This document shows, one piece after another, positions 54,170 to 62,931 of a stretch of 64,000 nt of DNA; position 1 is the stretch's first letter, and each line of letters opens with the position of its first letter. The position numbers and the translations under genes were made by a program. The notes under the pieces are model-generated. The model was given only the letters and a program-made list of their open reading frames with translations. It was not told the origin of the DNA and ran no database searches. This stretch comes from Geobacillus thermodenitrificans subsp. thermodenitrificans DSM 465 (GTDB lineage Bacteria > Bacillota > Bacilli > Bacillales > Anoxybacillaceae): positions 62,001 through 126,000 of the forward strand of contig NZ_AYKT01000009.1 in assembly GCF_000496575.1 (NCBI RefSeq). The letters run 5' to 3'.

Positions 54170-55567
54170 TCTTGACGACCGGGCGCTGGCCTGATGGACG
54201 AACGCCATGGCCAGCCCCGAGATAAGCCAAAAGATCGTATTCAACTGTGGGATGAAAATTAAGTTGTTCGATAAGTTTTGCACGATAAAAGTAGCACTGC
54301 CAGCGATTAAGGCGACGGTAATAAGTTTACCTAGGCGATCGGATGACGCGAAGTAAAGACGAAGCAAGTACCCATAATAAACAACGTAAATGGCAACAAA
54401 AGCAATTAAGCCAAGGAAGCCGGTTTCCGCCCCCACTTTTAAGTACGAGTTATGGACGGAATATTGATCATGGCCAATATACAGCTCCGGATATTTCGTG
54501 ACATACTCTTTATAGCGAACTAAATAGTTACCGATGCCGACACCGATGACCGGATTTTCTTTCATCATCACCCAGCCTGTCTTCCAAAGGGTGACGCGGG
54601 AAACGACAGCGCGGTTGGTCGTCTCCTCGTCTTGGGTTGCTTCTTCATCATCAGGCTCTTCATCCAAAAATCCGCCGTCTTCATCGCTGCTGTTGCCATC
54701 GACGTGATTGGTCGAGTCACTGTGCAAGTGACGGCTAATGATTTTTTCCATCGCGTAAACTGCTGAGTAAGTACGCGATTGCACATCTGGCATGAAATAC
54801 ACAATGGTTAAAAGTACCGCGAACGATACGAGAATGTGTGGGCGGATGACGTTTTTGAAGAACGTTTTCGGCATGAGCAGAATAACAAGCACCAATCCAC
54901 CAAGCATAGCGACCCAAGCAGCACGCGTGTAGGTCAAGACAAGGTTGATGACATAAATGGCGTATACGGCAAACGTCAGCAATTGCGCTTTTTTGTCACG
55001 CCAATAGACAACGGCGAATAAAAGCAACGCAGGAATGACAAGATTGAGAAACGACGCGTAATAGTTCGGATTGACAAGAGTAGAGTCAACGCGCCCTTTT
55101 GCTTCTTTCAAGGCGTATAGTCCTGCTGTGTTAAGCGAGATGTCGAAAATGTACTGGATGACCCCATACACGCCGACAAGCAGAGCAGAAAGTCCGAACG
55201 ATTGGGCAAAGCGCACGTATTGCTCGCGGGTAAATTGGACTTTGACGACAATGAAAAACAAAACGACATACGACAGATAGCGGGCAAGCTCCATGATGGC
55301 CGGAGCAAGGCTAGCCGCTTTCACTAACGAGACGATAGCGATGAGCAAAAAGGCAATAAATGCCAACAAGATCGGCCTCACCGGAAAATCATTCAGTTTG
55401 ATTCGTCTCTGCCTATAATCGACTAGCGCTGCCAACGTGATGAGCGGAATCATCACAACTTCGGCGGAAAGCGGCAGTGGGCCGATATACATTTTGTACG
55501 AAACGAGCGGAATGAGAAAAAGCGCCAATAAGACGGCGTAGTATGTGAACGGTTGTCTAACTCGCAT
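54158..55567 (-). CDS. O-antigen ligase/polymerase-type membrane protein
   Basis: The protein has 469 residues with ten to twelve membrane segments and one large extracellular loop (about 260-370) containing an acidic run (NSSDEDGGFLDEEPDDEEAT). The Wzy_C/O-antigen ligase motif GVGIGNYLVRYKEY with HDQYSVHNSYLKVGAETGFLGL is present. It polymerises or ligates polyprenyl-linked oligosaccharides. It is the last gene of a four-gene operon for the secondary wall polymer. AAAGGAG precedes the ATG. Confidence 0.87.
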   Translation of the reverse strand: MRVRQPFTYYAVLLALFLIPLVSYKMYIGPLPLSAEVVMIPLITLAALVDYRQRRIKLNDFPVRPILLAFIAFLLIAIVSLVKAASLAPAIMELARYLSYVVLFFIVVKVQFTREQYVRFAQSFGLSALLVGVYGVIQYIFDISLNTAGLYALKEAKGRVDSTLVNPNYYASFLNLVIPALLLFAVVYWRDKKAQLLTFAVYAIYVINLVLTYTRAAWVAMLGGLVLVILLMPKTFFKNVIRPHILVSFAVLLTIVYFMPDVQSRTYSAVYAMEKIISRHLHSDSTNHVDGNSSDEDGGFLDEEPDDEEATQDEETTNRAVVSRVTLWKTGWVMMKENPVIGVGIGNYLVRYKEYVTKYPELYIGHDQYSVHNSYLKVGAETGFLGLIAFVAIYVVYYGYLLRLYFASSDRLGKLITVALIAGSATFIVQNLSNNLIFIPQLNTIFWLISGLAMAFVHQASARSSRTQA

Positions 55568-55570
55568 CGT

Positions 55571-56698
55571 TTAAACTCCTTTTTTCCTAGTTCGATAGAT
55601 GGCCAAGACGCGCTCGTACGTGGCCATCGTTTCTTCATATAAGCGCTGTAAAGAAAAATGGGTAGAGGCATGTTCATACAGCCGTTTCCCCATCGTTTTC
55701 AGCTCATGCCTTCGGCTGCGCGCTTCGCGCATAGCTTGAGCAAGCGCAGCGCGATCGCCAACTGGGACGATCCACCCCATGTCGCTAGAGGCGATGAGTT
55801 GGCTTACTCCGCCGACATCGGTGGAGATCACCGGCAAACGTTCATTGGCCGCCTCAAGCAAGGCGAGCGGAAAGCTTTCGCTATAAGAAGCCATTAAGGC
55901 CACATCAGACAGCGCGTAAATGTCCGCCACATCGCGGCGAAACCCGAGAAACTGCACTTGACGCCCGATGCCGCTTTGCGTTGCTTTTTCACGCAATTCG
56001 GATGCCAGCGGGCCATCGCCAACAACAAGCAGCTTCATATCGGGATCGGAAAGCGAGGCGAGGGCTTCAAAGACGAGGGCATGTCCTTTAATCGGGTGAA
56101 GGCGGGCGACCATGGCAATCACCAAATCGTCTTCCCGAAGCCCGAGATCAGCGCGCTGCAACATGTGCGGACGGGGGGCATCATCAAAGTCGATGCCGTT
56201 GTAAATCGTTTGAATTCGTTCAGCGGCAATGCCGAGCTCCATCAAACTTTCTTTAAACCGTTCCGAGACGGCAAAAAAATAGTCTACCTTCTGAAGTGCC
56301 CACACGTTGAGGCGGGTAAACCATTTTCCTTTCCATCCTGATTTCATAAAATCGAGGCGCGGATCGCTATGGACAGTCGTCATCCATGGGATGGCGATTT
56401 TCCGTTTGATGAGCGCGCCGTACAAATTGGCGCGCGGCCCATGTGTATGCAAAATATCGAAACGTTCGCGACGAATGAGCGCAACAAGCTTCGATAGCAC
56501 GGACAAATCATAGCGGGATGATTGGGCAAGAAGGCGCACATCGATCCCCGCTTGACGCGCCTCCGCAGCGAGCGGCCCATCTTGGAACACGACGAGTGTC
56601 GCGGTACCCGGGGCAAACTTCGATAAAAGGGTGACGACATGTTTGCGTGACCCTCCTGTTTCCCCGCCGCTAATGACGTGCAACACGTTCACCGTCAT
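55571..56698 (-). CDS. Family 4 glycosyltransferase
   Basis: The protein has 375 residues, a GT-B fold. N-terminal ISGGETGGSRKHV, then DILHTHGPRANLYG, and in the C-terminal domain the EX7E motif SESFPLALLEAANE with VISTDVGGVSQLI. No membrane segment. It adds a nucleotide-activated sugar to the lipid-linked wall-polymer intermediate; the sugar is not predictable. Confidence 0.87.
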   Translation of the reverse strand: MTVNVLHVISGGETGGSRKHVVTLLSKFAPGTATLVVFQDGPLAAEARQAGIDVRLLAQSSRYDLSVLSKLVALIRRERFDILHTHGPRANLYGALIKRKIAIPWMTTVHSDPRLDFMKSGWKGKWFTRLNVWALQKVDYFFAVSERFKESLMELGIAAERIQTIYNGIDFDDAPRPHMLQRADLGLREDDLVIAMVARLHPIKGHALVFEALASLSDPDMKLLVVGDGPLASELREKATQSGIGRQVQFLGFRRDVADIYALSDVALMASYSESFPLALLEAANERLPVISTDVGGVSQLIASSDMGWIVPVGDRAALAQAMREARSRRHELKTMGKRLYEHASTHFSLQRLYEETMATYERVLAIYRTRKKGV

Positions 56699-56704
56699 CT
56701 CTCC

Positions 56705-57442
56705 CTAGCAGCCGGACTCGCCGGCTGTGCGTTTTTCGGTCAGTACTTTCCAAAGAAATTTCGGCAAGGCGAGCTGCCGTTTGAACCGTTTTGGATCGGT
56801 GACGAGCCGGTACAGCCATTCGAGGCCAAGCGTTCGGAACAATTTTGGCGCCCGTTTGACATGTCCGGCAAACACGTCAAAGCTCCCGCCGACTCCTTGA
56901 AACACTTTCACGTTGAGCCGATCCATGTGCGCTCGGATCCATAGCTCTTGTCTCGGGCTGCCAAGAGCGACAAACAGTATATCGGCGTTTGCCTCATTAA
57001 TGGCTTGAACAACCGCTTCATCATCGTTCACATACCCGTTCATGTAACCAGCAATGCAAAGACGAGGGTATTTCGCTTCGAGGTTTTCTTTCGCTTTTTT
57101 CACGACCTCTTCTTTGGCACCATACAAAAAGACGCGATATCCTTTTTCCGCTGCCCGAGCGATGAGCCGCTCCATCAAGTCGATGCCCGTCACCCTTGAT
57201 GCGAGATGCCCGCCTTTTAACTTCGAAGCCAACACGACACCGATGCCGTCCGGAATCTGGTACGTCGCCGTGTTAATGAGCTGTTTTAGTTCATCATTTT
57301 TGCCTGCAGCGATCACTTTTTCCGGGTTGACGGCAATAATCGTCGATTTTTGGCCGGCTTCCATCCGCTTTTCGATATCAGCAAGAATGTCGTCATACGT
57401 TAAGGTGGAGACGTACACCCCTAAATATTGCTCTTTTTCCAT
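56705..57442 (-). CDS. WecG/TagA/CpsF family (GT26) glycosyltransferase
   Basis: The protein has 245 residues with the family motifs VNPEKVIAAGKN, PDGIGVVLASKL, DLMERLIARAAEKGYRVFLYGA and FVALGSPRQELWI. TagA adds ManNAc to GlcNAc-PP-undecaprenol, while WecG adds ManNAcA. The neighbouring UDP-ManNAc dehydrogenase-like gene favours a ManNAcA-type transfer on the TagO product. Confidence 0.9.
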   Translation of the reverse strand: MEKEQYLGVYVSTLTYDDILADIEKRMEAGQKSTIIAVNPEKVIAAGKNDELKQLINTATYQIPDGIGVVLASKLKGGHLASRVTGIDLMERLIARAAEKGYRVFLYGAKEEVVKKAKENLEAKYPRLCIAGYMNGYVNDDEAVVQAINEANADILFVALGSPRQELWIRAHMDRLNVKVFQGVGGSFDVFAGHVKRAPKLFRTLGLEWLYRLVTDPKRFKRQLALPKFLWKVLTEKRTAGESGC

Positions 57443-57448
57443 AGCTGA

Positions 57449-58741
57449 TCATACTCTCTCCGGTGGTTGTTCTTGAATAGCTTGGACGACCGATAAATGG
57501 CCGATTTGATATACCGTCACGTCTTCATCGTCAAGACCGATGCAATTTTTCGTATCGAAGATGACCTTGGTTTTCATCGACGCCAATTCCTCGGCTGTTA
57601 GTGTTTTGAATTCGTTATGGTCAGCTAAGACAACGACAAGATGTGCCCCATCGAGTGCTTCCTCTTTCGTAGAAAGCGGAAACGGCACTTGCGACGGCTT
57701 AACGTGCGGGTCGTAAGCACGGACGTCAAACCGCTCGTTCCGCCGCAGCTCTTCGTAGATTTCAATGGCCGGGCTCTCGCGCACATCGTCCGTATTGCCT
57801 TTGTACGTTAAGCCGAAGACGGCGATGACCGGCGCTTCGAGTTCCGCCGTCATGCGTTTCACTTGCTCGACGACAAAGTGTGGCATCGAGTTATTAATGC
57901 GGCGCGCCGTTTGGATGAGCTGCGACTCTTCTTTCGCCTTTTCGACGATAAAGTACGGATCAACGGCCAAGCAATGCCCACCGACACCAGGGCCTGGCAA
58001 ATGAATATTGACGCGCGGGTGTTTATTGGCAAGCTCGATGACTTTATGAGCATTGACGCCGACACGTTGCGCGATTTTTACGAGTTCATTTGCTAAAGCG
58101 ATGTTGACATCACGGAACGTATTTTCCATTAATTTCGCCATTTCAGCAGTCACAGCTTCCGTCTCAATCACTTCGCCTTTGACGATCGCCCGGTAGACGT
58201 CGGCTGCTTGTTTTGCTGCCTCTTTCGTGACACCGCCGACGATTCTTGTGTTCTCGACGAGTTCAATTAAAATGCGGCCCGGCAAGACACGTTCTGGGCA
58301 ATGAGCCAAATACACATCTTGCTCCGGGTCAAAACCGTGCTCGCGAATGATCGGTGCGACGACATCGTCCATCGTGCGTGGTGGAATCGTCGATTCAACG
58401 ATGACGACGTTTCCTTTCCGCAAATATGGCGCTACCGATTTCGTCGCTTCAATAACGTAGTCGATGTTGGCAGTATAATCGTCATGAATCGGTGTCGGAA
58501 CGGCAATGATGAACACATCTGCCTCTTCCGGAGCGAGCTGCGCCCGGAATTTCCCTTCTTTGACGACCCGGTTGACAAGTTCGGCTAATCCTGTTTCTTC
58601 AATATGAATGTTGCCGCTGTTGATCGTTGCAACGACGGTTTCGCTCACATCCACGCCGACAACGTCAAATCCAGCAGCGGCAAATATTGCTGACGTCGGA
58701 AGTCCAATATAACCTAGCCCGACGACACACACTTTTTTCAT
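57449..58741 (-). CDS. wecC: UDP-N-acetyl-D-mannosamine dehydrogenase type (WecC-like)
   Basis: The protein has 430 residues of the UDP-glucose/GDP-mannose dehydrogenase superfamily. The NAD-binding motif VGLGYIGLPTSA is at residues 7-18 and the catalytic Cys lies in GVGGHCLAVDPYF (about residue 260). VFGLTYKGNTDDVRESPA starts the C-terminal UDP-sugar domain. It resembles WecC more than TuaD. Product UDP-ManNAcA or a derivative fits known S-layer-binding polymers of G. stearothermophilus, which contain mannuronic-acid-type sugars. It is the first gene of the operon. Confidence 0.88.
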   Translation of the reverse strand: MKKVCVVGLGYIGLPTSAIFAAAGFDVVGVDVSETVVATINSGNIHIEETGLAELVNRVVKEGKFRAQLAPEEADVFIIAVPTPIHDDYTANIDYVIEATKSVAPYLRKGNVVIVESTIPPRTMDDVVAPIIREHGFDPEQDVYLAHCPERVLPGRILIELVENTRIVGGVTKEAAKQAADVYRAIVKGEVIETEAVTAEMAKLMENTFRDVNIALANELVKIAQRVGVNAHKVIELANKHPRVNIHLPGPGVGGHCLAVDPYFIVEKAKEESQLIQTARRINNSMPHFVVEQVKRMTAELEAPVIAVFGLTYKGNTDDVRESPAIEIYEELRRNERFDVRAYDPHVKPSQVPFPLSTKEEALDGAHLVVVLADHNEFKTLTAEELASMKTKVIFDTKNCIGLDDEDVTVYQIGHLSVVQAIQEQPPERV

Positions 58742-58839
58742 CGTGAAAACCTCTCTTTTTGTAAACTAGAATTACCTTTTTTCGAGCTTTTTCGACCAAT
58801 CACGTTATAGTATAACAAACCATCATCCATTTTGCATCA

Positions 58840-58868
58840 TTGAATCTATAATAGGCAAATGCTACAAT
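58840..58868 (+). promoter_or_regulatory. SigA promoter of csaB
   Basis: TTGAAT (58840-58845), 17 nt, TACAAT (58863-58868), about 45 nt before csaB. Confidence 0.78.
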
Positions 58869-58913
58869 TAAGGTTGATTTTTGTGGAACGATGTTCGTTT
58901 AAGAGGAGGAGTT

Positions 58914-60047
58914 ATGTCGTTGAAAATTGTCATCTCTGGCTTTTATGGACTTGGCAATACGGGAGATGAAGCCATTTTAGAAGCGATTATCGACAATCTT
59001 CGAGCCGAATTGCCGAACCCGGATATTACTGTGTTTTCCCTGTCTCCCGAACAAACAGCGAAAGCGCATGGGGTGAAAAGCGTATACCGTGGATGGCGCC
59101 ATGATAATAAAGGAAAAATTCGGGCGCTGCGCGAAGCCGATTTATTAATCAGCGGCGGTGGAGGGCTGCTTCAAGATACGTATCCAACACGCTTTTTGTT
59201 CGGTCCGCTTCCTTATTATTTATTAATTGTGTTTTTAGCGAAGTTGTGCGGGACGAAAGTCATGTTTTTCTCGCAAGGGATCGGACCGGTCAACACGACG
59301 TGGGGAAAGATTTTAATGAAAGTGTTTGCCAATATGGCTGATTTTATTACTGTCCGCGATGCGTATTCGAAACAGTTGCTTCACGAGCTAGGCGTGACAA
59401 GACCAGAGACGGTCGTCACCGCTGATATTGTCTTTGCTTTTCATCATAAGGAAGATAATGCTTGCCTTGAAAGCCTTCCGCTTCGTGGCGATGAACAGCT
59501 CGTCGCCGTATCGGTGCGTCCGTGGCTTGATCAACGCGACTATTATGGAAAAATCGCCCGCGCGCTCGATCAGTTGATCGAACTCGAGGGCATTACGCCG
59601 GTCTTCGTGCCGATGGAAGGACATCATGATGTGCGTGCATCTGAGCGAGTCGTCGAACAAATGAATCATCGGTCCGCTTGTCATATTCTCGGCCCAGATT
59701 TTACACCGAACCAATATTTACATTTTATTAGCCGTTGCCGTTTGACGATCGGCATGCGTTTGCATTCGCTCATTTTTTCGGCCTTGACAGGCGTCCCGCA
59801 TATCGGTCTCAGTTATGACCCGAAAGTGGAGAGTTTGCTGAAGCGGTCCGGCATGTGGGACTATTCGTTCCGTCTGGAGGAGATCGACGTTGATCGGCTC
59901 GTGAACAACGCCCGGTATATGCTCGCTGAGCGTGAAGCCGTCAGTGCGGTTGTTCAAAACAACGCCAAGCAAATGCGTCAGGAGGCCATGGAAAACATTC
60001 GGCTGTTGAAAGAAAAATTTTTCCCGCAAGGAGAAGATCGCCGATGA
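58914..60047 (+). CDS. csaB: Polysaccharide pyruvyl transferase CsaB
   Basis: The protein has 377 residues from the ATG at 58914 (MSLKIVISGFYGLGNTGDEA), directly after GAGGAGGAG. Family motifs: GNTGDEAIL near the N-terminus, LLISGGGGLLQD, FFSQGIGPVN and IGMRLHSLIFSALTGVP. CsaB transfers pyruvate from phosphoenolpyruvate to ManNAc residues of the secondary wall polymer, creating the ligand of SLH domains. It is divergent from the wall-polymer operon and overlaps the next gene by 4 nt. Confidence 0.94.
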   Translation: MSLKIVISGFYGLGNTGDEAILEAIIDNLRAELPNPDITVFSLSPEQTAKAHGVKSVYRGWRHDNKGKIRALREADLLISGGGGLLQDTYPTRFLFGPLPYYLLIVFLAKLCGTKVMFFSQGIGPVNTTWGKILMKVFANMADFITVRDAYSKQLLHELGVTRPETVVTADIVFAFHHKEDNACLESLPLRGDEQLVAVSVRPWLDQRDYYGKIARALDQLIELEGITPVFVPMEGHHDVRASERVVEQMNHRSACHILGPDFTPNQYLHFISRCRLTIGMRLHSLIFSALTGVPHIGLSYDPKVESLLKRSGMWDYSFRLEEIDVDRLVNNARYMLAEREAVSAVVQNNAKQMRQEAMENIRLLKEKFFPQGEDRR

Positions 60048-61219
60048 ATATTTTGCTAGCAACTGTCTTTGACTATCCGCATGCCGGAGGGTTATCCACC
60101 CATGTAACCACATTGAAAGCTGGGCTTGAGGCACGGGGGCATCGTGTAGACATCGTTTCATTCAGCGATGTTCCCCCAGCCAAGCAAATGGTGCTGGCTA
60201 AGGGACCAAGCTTTTTGCTGAATAAAGTGTCAAAAGGAACGGGCATTATTTGGAGCCATGCAGTGAGACAGCGGCTTCTTTCCCGTCTCATCGCCGACAA
60301 AGCCGCTAACGAGCGATATGATGTGATCAATGCCCAAGAAGTGTTTGCGACGTTGGCTGCACTGCCATCTGGCATCCCGACGGTGACGACCGTGCACGGC
60401 TACATGACGTACGAAGCCATCAGCCGAGGTGCAGTGGTGGAGGGAAGCGAACAGGCGCAGCACTTATTGGAGAAAGAAATCGAGGCGTATACGAAAACGC
60501 GGAAAATTATTACCGTTGACCAACGCATTAAAAAGTATGTGCGGGAAAAAGCCGGAGTGGAAGCGACCGCCATTCGCAACTTTATCGATGTGGATCGATT
60601 CAAACCAGAGAAATCGAATCGACTCGCCTACCGGAAAAAACACGGGTTGCCTGAAGACGCGGCTGTCATTTTTGTGCCAAGACGGCTGACGAAAAAAAAC
60701 GGGGTCATTTATCCAGCGATTGCCTTGCCACACGTATTGGAAAAATACCCAAACGCCATGCTCATTTATGCCGGAATGGGCGAAGCGTACGAGGAGCTGA
60801 AGTCGCTCATCGAACAGCAAGGGCTGAGCGAAAAGGCGAAGTTGCTTGGCGCTATTCCGCATGAGACGATGACCGAGTATTATGCCCTCTCGGACATTGT
60901 ACTTGTTCCAAGCGTCCACTCCGCCGGAGTGGAAGAGGCGACATCCATTTCTGCCTTAGAAGCCATGGGATCAGGGTCGCCGCTCATCGCTTCAGCGGTC
61001 GGGGGCTTGAAAGAGATCGTCAGCCACCGGCAAGACGGCCTACTCGTCGAGGAAAAAAATGTGGATGAACTCGCTCAAGCCATCATCGAACTACTCGATC
61101 ATCCGGAGTTTGGACAACAACTGGCACAAGCAGCGAGACGGAAAATCGAAGACGAATATTCCCACTTATCAGCAGCGAAAAAGTACGAAGACATTTATCG
61201 AGCCGCGCTGGCGCCATAA
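60044..61219 (+). CDS. Family 4 glycosyltransferase
   Basis: The protein has 391 residues, GT-B fold, coupled to csaB (ATGA overlap). HAGGLSTHVTTLKAGLEARGH at the N-terminus, VPRRLTKKNGV at the start of the C-terminal domain, then EATSISALEAMGSG and SAVGGLKEIV. It probably adds a sugar to the same polymer that CsaB pyruvylates. Confidence 0.88.
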   Translation: MNILLATVFDYPHAGGLSTHVTTLKAGLEARGHRVDIVSFSDVPPAKQMVLAKGPSFLLNKVSKGTGIIWSHAVRQRLLSRLIADKAANERYDVINAQEVFATLAALPSGIPTVTTVHGYMTYEAISRGAVVEGSEQAQHLLEKEIEAYTKTRKIITVDQRIKKYVREKAGVEATAIRNFIDVDRFKPEKSNRLAYRKKHGLPEDAAVIFVPRRLTKKNGVIYPAIALPHVLEKYPNAMLIYAGMGEAYEELKSLIEQQGLSEKAKLLGAIPHETMTEYYALSDIVLVPSVHSAGVEEATSISALEAMGSGSPLIASAVGGLKEIVSHRQDGLLVEEKNVDELAQAIIELLDHPEFGQQLAQAARRKIEDEYSHLSAAKKYEDIYRAALAP

Positions 61220-61225
61220 CATCAC

Positions 61226-61258
61226 GGCCGTCTCTTTGTCATCAGGGACGGCCTTTTT
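61226..61258 (+). terminator. Terminator after the csaB operon
   Basis: GGCCGTC (61226-61232) pairs with GACGGCC (61247-61253), then TTTTT. Confidence 0.82.
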
Positions 61259-61285
61259 CAATTTTGAATGAAGGAAGTGACACGC

Positions 61286-62818
61286 ATGCCCTCATTAAAA
61301 CGGACGGCGATTTGGATCACGCTGCTCGCCCTCGTCGTTAAAGTAGCTGGTTTTTTGCGAGAAAGCATTATTGCTAAGGAGTTCGGCGCCAATGAATATA
61401 CGGATGGCTACTTATTGGCGTTTTCGTTTATTACGCTCGTGTTAGCTGTCATTTCAGTCGGATTCAATAACGTCTTTCTCCCGTTGTACGTTCAAGCGAA
61501 ACAAAACAATCCTAAAGCAGCGGAGCGAAACGCGAATGGTATTATGAACGCCACTGTCGCCATTTTTTTGCTCGTTGCCGTTCTCGGTTATTTACTGGCT
61601 CCCTCCTTCGTCCCAGCCATTTTTGGACGAATGGCAGCTGTTACTGAATCGGTGGCGATCCACATCACGCAAATTTTCTTTTTGTTTATGGGCGCCATTG
61701 CCTTAAACGGTATTTTAGATTCATATTTGCAAGGGCGGCGCATCTTTGTTCCATCGCAAATTTCGAAGCTGTTAGCTACTCTGATGGGCGCAGTGTTTGC
61801 TCTGTTGTTTTCCGATGTGTGGGGCATTTACAGCCTTGCTTACGGGTTTGTCTTTGGAATTATGTTAGGCATTGTCCTAATGTTTGTTTATTTGTATCGG
61901 AGCGGTTACCGATGGACGCCGACGTTGTCCATCGATCCCGATTTTCGACAGACGTTTTTGCGCCTGCTCGTCCCTTCGCTATTGAATGCGTTCGTCGGGC
62001 AAATGAACATGTTCATTGATAAAATCTTCGCCTCGGGCACAATCGAAGGAGCAGTCACGTATTTGAATAATGCCTCGCTGCTCGTCAGCATCCCGCATAC
62101 GATTTACGGCACGACCGTCGCGGCGATTTTGTTCACATTACTTTCCGAACAAGTGGACAAGCCGCGCCAATTTCAACAAACGTTTTTCACCGGCATGGAG
62201 CTCTCTCTCATCACGTTAATGCCGGTAGCGGCCGGGCTGTGGGTGATCGGTGATGCTGCGATTGCGATCGTCTATGAACGCGGCCAGTTCACGGAAACGG
62301 ACACATACCGCACCTATGTCGCCCTGCTCTTTTACTTGCCGCTCATTGTCACTCAAGGGCTGCAATATATTGTCGCCAAGTCGATGTATGCGAAAGGGAA
62401 AACAGCGGTCGTACTGCGGATTAGTGTCACAACAATTGTGTTAAATATCATCCTTAACTATGCCCTCGTTCAATCGTTCGGTTATGCTGGGATTGCGCTG
62501 TCAAGCTCGCTCGTTTCTCTCTACTACGTCACCGCCTGCTCAATCGCCGTCTATAAAGAGTTTGAACGCGGGGAAGCGAAAAAATTGATATCCTTGTTGG
62601 TCCGCGTCGGCAGCGCAACAGCCATCATGGCGGGATTGCTCTATGGACTGAAAGAAGTGGCCAGCATCCACCAGTGGCCAGCGCTTCTTGCGCTTGCCGT
62701 GCTTGTTCCGCTTGGTGTAGCCATTTATATCGCGGGCGTATACGCCCTGTATCGTGAAGGATTTTACCGGTTGCTGCGCACACTCCGCTCGAAACGGAAA
62801 CCGAAACCGTCGGCATAA
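61286..62818 (+). CDS. murJ: MurJ/MviN-type lipid-linked oligosaccharide flippase
   Basis: The protein has 510 residues from the ATG at 61286, after AGGAAGTG; fourteen membrane segments are expected. The MOP-superfamily start VVKVAGFLRESIIAKEFGANEYTDG is typical of MviN. The family flips lipid II. In this wall-polymer locus it might instead flip the S-layer polymer precursor, which its sequence alone cannot decide. Confidence 0.87.
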   Translation: MPSLKRTAIWITLLALVVKVAGFLRESIIAKEFGANEYTDGYLLAFSFITLVLAVISVGFNNVFLPLYVQAKQNNPKAAERNANGIMNATVAIFLLVAVLGYLLAPSFVPAIFGRMAAVTESVAIHITQIFFLFMGAIALNGILDSYLQGRRIFVPSQISKLLATLMGAVFALLFSDVWGIYSLAYGFVFGIMLGIVLMFVYLYRSGYRWTPTLSIDPDFRQTFLRLLVPSLLNAFVGQMNMFIDKIFASGTIEGAVTYLNNASLLVSIPHTIYGTTVAAILFTLLSEQVDKPRQFQQTFFTGMELSLITLMPVAAGLWVIGDAAIAIVYERGQFTETDTYRTYVALLFYLPLIVTQGLQYIVAKSMYAKGKTAVVLRISVTTIVLNIILNYALVQSFGYAGIALSSSLVSLYYVTACSIAVYKEFERGEAKKLISLLVRVGSATAIMAGLLYGLKEVASIHQWPALLALAVLVPLGVAIYIAGVYALYREGFYRLLRTLRSKRKPKPSA

Positions 62819-62897
62819 CGTCCTTCTTCTCAGCCGTTGGCGTTGCCTGCGCCGCCTGAATCGAACAAAGAGGCTCGCCTATCTCCCGACATAGGAA

Positions 62898-62926
62898 AAG
62901 GTGTCTCGAACCTTTCGAGACACCTT
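62898..62926. terminator. Bidirectional terminator between murJ and the glucosaminidase gene
   Basis: AAGGTGTCTCGA (62898-62909) pairs with TCGAGACACCTT (62915-62926), then CCTTTTT on the plus strand. Confidence 0.85.
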
Positions 62927-62931
62927 CCTTT

